Shown here: piece by piece, positions 57,160-64,000 of the stretch
How the letters are laid out: each line of letters starts with the position of its first letter
Numbering within the stretch: the stretch's first letter is position 1
Assembly: GCF_000003195.3 (NCBI RefSeq)
Contig: NC_012871.2
Coordinates: 9,721,997 to 9,785,996, forward strand
Direction of reading: 5' to 3'
From: Sorghum bicolor
Lineage: Eukaryota > Streptophyta > Magnoliopsida > Poales > Poaceae
Length of the DNA stretch: 64,000 nucleotides
Notes under the pieces: generated by a model
The model's input: only the letters and a program-made list of their open reading frames with translations
Database searches by the model: none
What the model was told of the DNA's origin: nothing
Position numbers and translations under genes: made by a program

Positions 57160-57615
57160 ATTCGGGGCTGGAGCGAAGCCAGGATTCAGGCCGTATTATC
57201 AAGGCTTTACAAAAAGTATATGGTACCACCATCAAATCTTCATGGTGATTAAAAAATTGTCGACTTTGATGTTGACTTTAAAAATCATAATAAATTATCT
57301 TTAATCTCTTCATCTCAAAAAAGGCTAAATGTCGAAATCGAAGATAAAAAGGAACATTGTTCATAGGTTTTTTTTATAAAGAAACATTGTTCATAGGTTA
57401 ATAGTACACATCATATTTACTTTATTTAGACACGTACCATTAGACGATAGTTAAGAGATTCATTTGAGAAAACAGCTTAGAATTGGCTGAGGATACATTA
57501 TTTACTTATAATTTCTAGTGATCATTAGGAACTAATGAGATATATATTAATGAAAACAATGCAACATTAGGGGGGGGTCAGGCCCTGCCCGCCCCCCTTG
57601 TCTCCGCCAATGGTG
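57160..57615. mobile_element. Possible inserted element downstream of the repeat gene
   Basis: The segment from GGAGCGAAGCCAGGATTCAGG to CCCCCCTTGTCTCCGCCA has imperfectly inverted ends and separates the repeat gene from its decayed continuation. Boundaries and type are uncertain. Confidence 0.3.
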
Positions 57616-57659
57616 GCAGATGCCATGGTGAAGAAGAAGTTATATGACATGGTATTGAT

Positions 57660-57970
57660 GACTAGCGAAAAATAATAAGCTCAGTTGGAGCTTTTAGTCT
57701 AGCGCGCCGAAAGCAAAGGCTAGGCTCAAGATGGAATTTGGTGTGTTGGTGATGGTGAAGGAGGCGGCTTTGAAAGTGTTTGCTACTGAAATGTTAGAAA
57801 TAGTAAAGGAATTGGAGGATCTCAAAACAAAGGTGGAGAAAATAAGGCCAGATTTGATAATGGGCAAAGATAGCTTCATTTGGAAGTCTTGACTTCGAAT
57901 AAAAAATATATGTGAAGTAGAGGATCAAGATGGAAGTTGGTGAGTTGGCATAGGCGAAGGAGGCAGGGTG
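57660..57970 (+). pseudogene. Decayed coiled-coil segment related to the repeat gene
   Basis: A plus-strand frame reads AALKVFATEMLEIVKELEDL then KTKVEKI, clearly related to the AALVFM...ELED repeat but diverged. Stops flank it. Either a lost 3' exon or an older repeat copy. Confidence 0.45.
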
Positions 57971-58643
57971 TGTCTATGTACCAGCCGAATGTATATAGCC
58001 CCCTAGCACTCGATTGTTGGGTCAGCCAAAAATAACTGTTATGATGCAGAAACTAGAATCAAGAGTCGTAGGAAAAACCAACACACGCTTTTCTCACCCT
58101 ATGGTCACAATTTGATGGTCAAACAAAATCTTCATTCTCATTCAAATGAACATATAAAACAAAAAAAAAGCCAGATTATTTCTATGAAAGCCAAATTGAA
58201 AGATTTCAAAGGGGCAACAAATAAAACATACAAAAACAAAAAAAACATCAAATAAGTGTTCCAATAATTCTGACTATTCTGACTTATGAACAATCAGTTT
58301 ACACTAATTGCACTGACTTACATCAAAATAGAAATAGTAAAATATGGTCCAATAAGATATAATCAGGACTTTTCATAACTTTCCCACCCAGTGCTTGGCC
58401 CAACGACCGAGTATTTGGCAGATCTGACGTCGTGTAGGCATGGGTCCATGGTGGGTGTCCAGCGGCTGCTGGCGTGGCGTGTGGACTCTGGACAATTTTC
58501 AAGGCGTGAGCATCAGTGCAGACGCAATGCAATCTGAAATCCCACGGTCGGAAAATCCACCAACGCCCGCGCAAACAAAAATCTGAAGGTCCTGAAATCG
58601 AGTGCATACGGAGGGAGAATCACTGAAGTGTCACGCAGCTTTA
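57971..58643. other. Intergenic, nothing recognised
   Basis: No gene or repeat boundary that I can support. Confidence 0.3.
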
Positions 58644-58973
58644 CGTCCTGTTTAGATTGGAGATAAAAAAATTTTAGATGTCACATCAGGTGTGTCGGAA
58701 AAATGTCGGTAGAGGTTTTTAGAAACTAATAAAAAACAAATTACATAGTTCGTCTGGAAACTGCAAGATAAATCTATTAAGCATAATTAATCTACCATTA
58801 GCACATATGGGTTACTGTAGCACTTAATGCTAATCATGGACTAACTAGGCTTAAAAGATTCATCTCGTGATTTTCAATCAAACTGTGTAATTAGTTTATT
58901 TTATGTTCCATGCATGTGTCCAAAGATTCGATGGGATAGATGAAATTTTTTTGGATGGGGAACTAAGCAGGGC
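58644..58973. mobile_element. Tourist-like MITE, TTA duplication, inverted relative to 50,695
   Basis: 330 bp beginning CGTCCTGTTTAGATTGGAG and ending GGGGAACTAAGCAGGGC, flanked by TTA at 58,641-58,643 and 58,974-58,976. It matches the MITE at 50,695-51,031 in reverse orientation over its whole length. Confidence 0.85.
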
Positions 58974-58975
58974 TT

Positions 58976-59275
58976 ACTGAAGGCATATGATGCTGAAAAA
59001 GCAAAAATGATGAAGAAATTGGAGGACTTCAAGAGGAAGGTGGAGGAAATTCAGGCCAGCAAGGAAAAGGCTGAGCAGGGAACGGCAAGGATGTTCAAGC
59101 TGGGCGTGTTTGATTGGCCGGATGTTTGCCATCCTCGCCCAAACCGTACGTGTGTATATGCTATGTTTGGATGGCTGCTTCTACTGTTGAATCTCGACTC
59201 CGCAGCAGTGTGTTCCTCCACATTCTCTGATTTTGTACCTCCTGTACATGTGCCACATAAAACGGTAGGTGATTA
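58976..59275 (+). pseudogene. Second decayed coiled-coil segment
   Basis: Reads KAYDAEKAKMMKKLEDFKRK then VEEIQASKEKAEQGTAR in an open plus-strand frame, a heptad-rich coiled coil like the repeat gene 2 kb upstream. It begins directly beyond the MITE. The frame continues to a stop at 59,274 with no further recognisable sequence. Confidence 0.4.
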
Positions 59276-60208
59276 GCATGATGTAGTATTTGGTTTTGGC
59301 TTTACTGTGTACAGCAACATGAAGATCAGAGTTAGTTCTTTGCGCAAAAAAAAAAGATCGGACTTAAAGCCTGTTTGTTTGTCTGAAAAGTCATAGTTGA
59401 AAGTACTTTACGCTGATTTATTATAAGAGAAAATATTGGCTAGCAGAAAAAGTACGAATTACAAGTGAATGTTCTGACATGCAAATTTGTCCATTTGTTT
59501 TTATTAGTTCAGTCTTGAAATGTAATAGATGGGATGCATTTAGAAATATATGTAGTATGAAATACATGCATGTCTTAGAGTGTCACTAGACGATTCATAA
59601 CACATTTGTGGTTTTTCAGAACCACTAGTGCTAGGGGCTACTGGAAATGGATCTTTCCACCGGCGGGACAATTGCCTGGGAAAATCGATTTCCATAGTCA
59701 CGCATTTTTTTCGTGTAAAATCACATGCTATGTGACCGAAATGATTCGAACCCGCGACCTCCCCTCGCGCATAGCCTCCTCTAACAGTCCATCCATCACT
59801 CACGTGTGTTTATATTAGAGTTTAGTTTCTCACATATTATTTTAAACCGAGCATACATTGATTGTTTAAGGCTCTAAACAAATCCAAATGAAAAAGTTGA
59901 CAACTATAAAGTTTCATAACATTTTAAGATTTACAACTTTTATATTGGTAGTTTCTCTATCCGAGGTTATTTATAAAATTTGAATTTCAAATTAGAAAAA
60001 TTCAAAGATAGTTTTCGATGACAAGATGATTTCAAATGAAAAAGTTATCAATTATAAAATTGTATAACTTTTCGAGATGTACAACTTTTATTTTGGTGGT
60101 TTTTTCATACGAGGTCATTTGAAAACCCAATTGAATTCAACAGAATTGAACCATTCCAGTCTATACTGAGATCCATATGTTAAGATATGGTTTTGGTTGG
60201 AGGAGTAA
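59276..60208. repeat. Intergenic with a 148-bp-spaced diverged repeat
   Basis: CAAATGAAAAAGTT with a following TACAACTTTTAT...GGT block occurs from 59,885 and again from 60,033. Similar AGTTGTACAACTTT-type sequence is common inside grass transposons. The rest shows no gene. Confidence 0.5.
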
Positions 60209-60483
60209 GAGCATCTCCAAGAGCTTGGCTAAAATTAGTAGACAAATTCTAATGTTTCGCCATTTTGTAAAATAGATAACTACTTAAAAAGAAGAGGTTC
60301 ACAACAGCCTTGCTATCAGATAGCTAGTGCCAGTGGTTGGCTATATATGGCCAACGAAAATCAAGGGATAGCAAACTTTCTATTTTACAAAACCAAATAG
60401 CACATCTGTTGGAGTTTATTTTTCTACTATAAAAATTCTAAAAGGCCTCTGTAATAAGAATAGCAAAACTGTTGGACTTGCTC
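60209..60483. mobile_element. Tourist-like MITE, TAA duplication
   Basis: 275 bp, GAGCATCTCCAAGAGCTTGG at the left and AACTGTTGGACTTGCTC at the right, flanked by TAA at 60,206-60,208 and 60,484-60,486. Same family as the right half of the MITE at 52,646-53,162. It lies about 0.5 kb upstream of the P450 start. Confidence 0.85.
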
Positions 60484-61017
60484 TAAGCCTATAGCTGTGA
60501 TGCTTGGGTTTTGGAACTCGAAAAAGAATAAAACTAGGCTAGCAAGGACCGGATAATGGACCATATGGAACCCCCAACCAACCAAAATCAAGTGAAAGAA
60601 GACATAGTTCCCACTCTTATTTCTCCCATCCCATGCTTACTTATTTGTTTAGGGTGGGCCGTGGACCTCAACCACTAATTAAACTATAAATTTAGAAGCA
60701 AACGGTTAAAAAAAAGGTGGGCCTCTGGTCCTGTCTTGTGTATATATGCACACCAAGAACCTCTTATATGTGTACCATATTTTTTTATATATAAAAAGAG
60801 AAGATAAGGGTTTCTTCAAAAACCTTTGTTTAGCACTGACACGACAGTGAATTGGTTGTGGGGTGTAGGTGATCTCCCAACCAAATCATTTAATTTGACG
60901 AATGCACGAGATATTGGACCTCAGAATAATTAATTTTGGACCTACATATATGTGTGTGGGTGCATCTTCTGCATTGGCCAAAGCACAACTGATTTTGACC
61001 ATCACACGGATTGATTG

Positions 61018-63004
61018 ATGGAGCTGCAAGTGGTAGACGTTGTTCTATATTTCGTCTTTATACTAGCCCTGGGAACGCTTGTTCACTTGATCTACAGGTG
61101 GAGGAACCCTGCATGCAATGGGAGGCTTCCTCCTGGCTCCATGGGTTTACCAGTTATTGGTGAGACACTCCAGCTCTTGAAGTCAAGCCCTTCTTTGGAC
61201 ATTCCAGACTTCTACAAACTGAGGTTTAAAAGGTCAGTGATTATTTCTAGATCAACATATTTTCACAGACTCAAACTATTCTTCACGCAGAAAAGAAAAC
61301 AAAAGAAAAGTCTGGTTCCCAAAAGTTGGACATGAGTTGACGGCCGGAATGTTTCTTGTGTACATGTAACTAATAATACTAAATATGTTTCTTGACTTGT
61401 GATCAAACAGCATAGCATATACATATGTATTCAACGCTGTTTAATTTTGCTTATAGTATATTAGTTTCACTACACCACATACTAGCTTGCGTAGGAACAA
61501 CTTAACTAGTTATTAGTATCATCATCTTCTACTTTCTCAGGTATGGCAATCTGTTCAAAACCAGTTTTGTGGGGGAGCCTGTGGTTGTCTCCATGGACAT
61601 GGAGTTCAACCGTTTCGTATTTCGGCAAAACGATAAGCTGTTTCAGTTATGGTATCCTGAAACAATGATGAGCATACTCGGCAAGAAGACCACAGCCACA
61701 GGCATTGGTCAGATTCACAAGCACATGAGAAGCATCATTGCTCCGCTCTACGCACCAAAAAACCTCAAGGCAGCTTTCATTTCTGAAATGGAGCGCATCG
61801 TTGCAGAGTCCCTAAGACTATGGGCTACTAAGCCTAGCATCGATGTGAAAGAGGCTTTTACGGATGTAAGTTCGAGATTTCAATTCCTTGGTCATCATTG
61901 TTTAATAATGTGCTTCTGCTAATGATATCCATTAAAATAGTGGATGTACATGCCGGCATATTTGTCAACAGAACTATATATGGCATATTGAGACATGATG
62001 GTCTATATGCTGGAGAAAACATGTGCATCTGTCGGTGCAACTTAGGCTTTCATAGATAACTGAAGTTAGATGTGCAAAAGAAGCTTGCCTGCAAAATTGC
62101 ATCCCAGCATATCTATTTTCTATTAAAAAATTCTAATTAATTAAGAGATGTTCTCCTAGCTAGATTCCAAAATAAAAAGCGTATTAAGGGGAATTAATAA
62201 ATAGTATGTCACTGACAACAGCATGGACCACAAGAGCATCTGAAACACATTTTATCCTTATCCATCCAACTAAAATCTACTACCAAGCACCAAGTGACCT
62301 GAAAGTTGCTCTGCTTTGCATTGGGGTTTCATGTAATTTTGTATATTTGTGATCGTGCTAATCTGCTTAATTTCACTTTATATGTATATAATCATGCCCC
62401 TATGAGTTGTGACTTCTTGTTTTGCGCTGCTGCAGTTGTTGTTTGGTATTACAGTCAAGAAGGTTATTGGCTTGGAACCTGAGAGCCCAAGGTCAAGGGA
62501 ATTGAGAAAAAAATTTGAATTGTTCTTCCAAGGCCTGATATCTTTCCCACTTTGTGTTCCAGGGACAAAATTTTATCAAAGCATACAGGTCTGTGCACAT
62601 GCCTGTGTTGATTGTACTTTTTATTTTACTATAATATAAATATCACTCCATAGACAAACGTCTTTAAGCTTCAGTCCCCAATTTTCTGTCCCCAAGACAC
62701 GATGAACTTTACCATATTGCGGGTCTCGTTGTAACAAAATTTGTCAAGATTTCTTATATTGGACGGTTTAACTTTATCCATTTACACTTATATAAACAGG
62801 CAAGAAAATACGTGCAAAAGGTCATTAAAGATTTGCTGAAACAACGGATTAGTGCACCACAAAGACAAAATGGAGACTTTTTGGACATACTTGTGGAAGA
62901 TCTGCAGAGTGGAGAAGCACTGGTAGACGAGAACTTCATGGTGGATGTAGTTTCTGGATTCATATTTGCTGGCATTGCATTGACACCGACAACCCTCGCC
63001 TTAG
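61018..63004 (+). CDS. CYP87-like cytochrome P450, interrupted in exon 4
   Basis: Haem monooxygenase of the CYP85 clan, most like CYP87 (family memory). Plant members oxidise sterol- or triterpene-type lipids at the ER; the substrate here is unknown. Exons: 61018-61232, 61541-61865, 62436-62588, 62800-63004, all GT-AG and in phase. Residues 1-25 form a membrane anchor (VVLYFVFILALGTLVHLIY). Then come the proline hinge LPPGSMGLPVIGETLQLL, FKTSFVGEPVVVSMD, FQLWYPETMMSILGKKTTA, QGLISFPLCVPGT and the start of the I-helix, where FIFAGIALTPTTLAL replaces the usual A-G-x-D/E-T-T/S region. The frame then meets an LTR starting TGTAACATCC at 63,005. The ExxR, PERF and haem-cysteine parts would lie beyond the insertion, outside this window. 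Start codon ATGGAGCTGC chosen as the first ATG giving the anchor. Confidence 0.85.
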
Positions 63005-64000
63005 TGTAACATCCCTGATGTTACGAACACTAAAACGGATCATGTCATCATAAGCATTGCAAAGCATATTTGTTAAGCACATTATTATGCATCAACTTAA
63101 AACAAGTTTATTTTGATTGCTTGTGCTTAGGAAAGTAGAGTGTACTTATGTTGTGAAGTGATGCTTGTGTTGGTTGTATAACCCCTAGGGCGGAAGGTTT
63201 CCGATAAAATAGGGGGGAAAACCCTGATTTTAAAACCCTGGATTTGCCCCCTTTTGTGTAATTTTAAAACCAAGCAAAATTTGAGGTTGAGTCCAAAAGA
63301 AAAGTTGTAGATCTTGTCAAGATGTACAACTTTGGTGTTTTGAGTTTTTGAAGTTTCAATACAAAATTCAAAGTAATTTTGAAAATACAGATTTCCAAAA
63401 AGTGTCCCCTTTTCCAATTTGAATCCCCAATTCAAAATCTATTTGGAATTTTGAAAAGTGACCAACATGAAAGTTGTAGAGCTGAAAAATTTGAACAACT
63501 TTCTTGTTGGAAATTTTTCAAGTTGTTATGCAAAATCAAAAGTAATTTTGGAAATTCTGATCTGCTCCAATTCAAAAATTGGAATTTCCCCCAAATTGAG
63601 ATTTGAATTTCAAACTGTTTTGTCAAATTCATCTTGTTCCACTCAGAATTGGCTTTGGTCACCAAAATAAGTTTTGTAGCTTGCAAAATTCTGAAGAACT
63701 TTTGTTTTGGTGGAATTTTGGCTCCAGTTCAATTTTTGGGCGAATTTTGCAAAACCACAAAACTGGTTGGTTAGAGCTCGCTACAGTGCTCGAGCAGGGG
63801 GATGCTCTGCCGCCGGGGCAGAGCCGCTGCGTCCAGTGCCGCCACGCGCCTGGCCACGCAGCTGCTTGGCTGCGTGAGCCCGCCGTGATGTGGACGAGCC
63901 CCCAGCGTGCTCATCCACTCCCCTCGGTGATCCCACTGCTCGGCCGCCTTTTTTTTTTCCCCTTTTTCGCCCAACGCCGACGACCGTGCTGCGCCTGCGA
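63005..64000 (+). mobile_element. LTR retrotransposon (left LTR, partial) in the P450 gene
   Basis: Begins TGTAACATCCCTGATGTTAC inside P450 exon 4 and continues past the window edge. The repeated AGTTGTAGA...ACAACTTT blocks near 63,305 and 63,475 and the GC-rich tail resemble LTRs of Tekay/Del-type Ty3/gypsy elements. Neither the LTR end nor the PBS is reached, so the classification is tentative and orientation is unknown. Confidence 0.6.

Noticed and set aside
59367..59470. MITE end starting GCCTGTTTGTTTGTCTGAAA
   Set aside because: It resembles one end of a common grass MITE, but I could not find its partner end or target duplication.
59740..59770. tRNA-like T-arm motif (ATTCGAACCCGCGACC)
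   Set aside because: No acceptor stem, D-arm or anticodon stem could be folded around it. Such motifs are common inside grass transposons.

Overview
This is a piece of a grass nuclear genome, most likely panicoid (sorghum/sugarcane/maize-like; the species is an inference). Evidence: plant-type split genes with GT-AG introns; a dirigent-jacalin chimeric lectin, a monocot-specific architecture; nested Athila (Ty3/gypsy) and Sirevirus (Ty1/copia) LTR retrotransposons; and many Tourist-like MITEs with TTA/TAA target duplications. There are no operons, CRISPR arrays or rRNA genes.

Layout. 0.6-3.0 kb: a frameshifted PIF/Harbinger transposase (- strand) abutting the end of a CACTA transposon that carries Ulp1-like protease remnants. 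3.97-5.44 kb: an intact four-exon dirigent-jacalin lectin gene (-). 6.6-11.1 kb: an intact eight-exon DCP1 mRNA-decapping gene (-), with a MITE in one intron, two G-boxes and a 540-bp inverted repeat upstream. 12.7-14.4 kb: GC-rich DNA and an unrecognised decayed gene. 16.2-35.2 kb: a three-layer nest. A Sirevirus-type LTR is split by an Athila element (+), which is itself split at 23,293/31,548 by a second Athila element (-) with a clean CCGCC target duplication.

35.3-47.3 kb: a FAR1/MULE-like fragment, a 2.1-kb foldback with ~1-kb arms, then a tandem array in which a short LTR retrotransposon unit (about 360-bp LTR plus tRNA-Met-type PBS) carries intron-containing fragments of a kinesin motor gene. 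Three units of about 1.66 kb are nearly identical; two diverged units follow. One diverged unit also contains a fragment I recognise as GEX1, a gamete nuclear-fusion gene, joined to the kinesin exon. This array is the most unusual object in the window.

50.7-53.2 kb: a MITE cluster. 54.4-54.8 kb: a 5'-truncated LINE-type RNase H insertion with a 15-bp target duplication. 55.8-57.1 kb: a two-exon gene joining a glycine-zipper segment to seven 32-residue coiled-coil repeats, frameshifted near its end, with decayed relatives to 59.1 kb. 61.0-63.0 kb: a CYP87-like cytochrome P450 gene (+) cut inside its fourth exon, in the I-helix, by an LTR retrotransposon that runs off the window.

Only the lectin and DCP1 genes look fully intact. 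The repeat-protein gene and the P450 are real but damaged. Most other DNA is mobile or decayed. Exon boundaries were deduced by eye from reading frame and splice-site agreement; family names come from remembered family motifs, not from a search.
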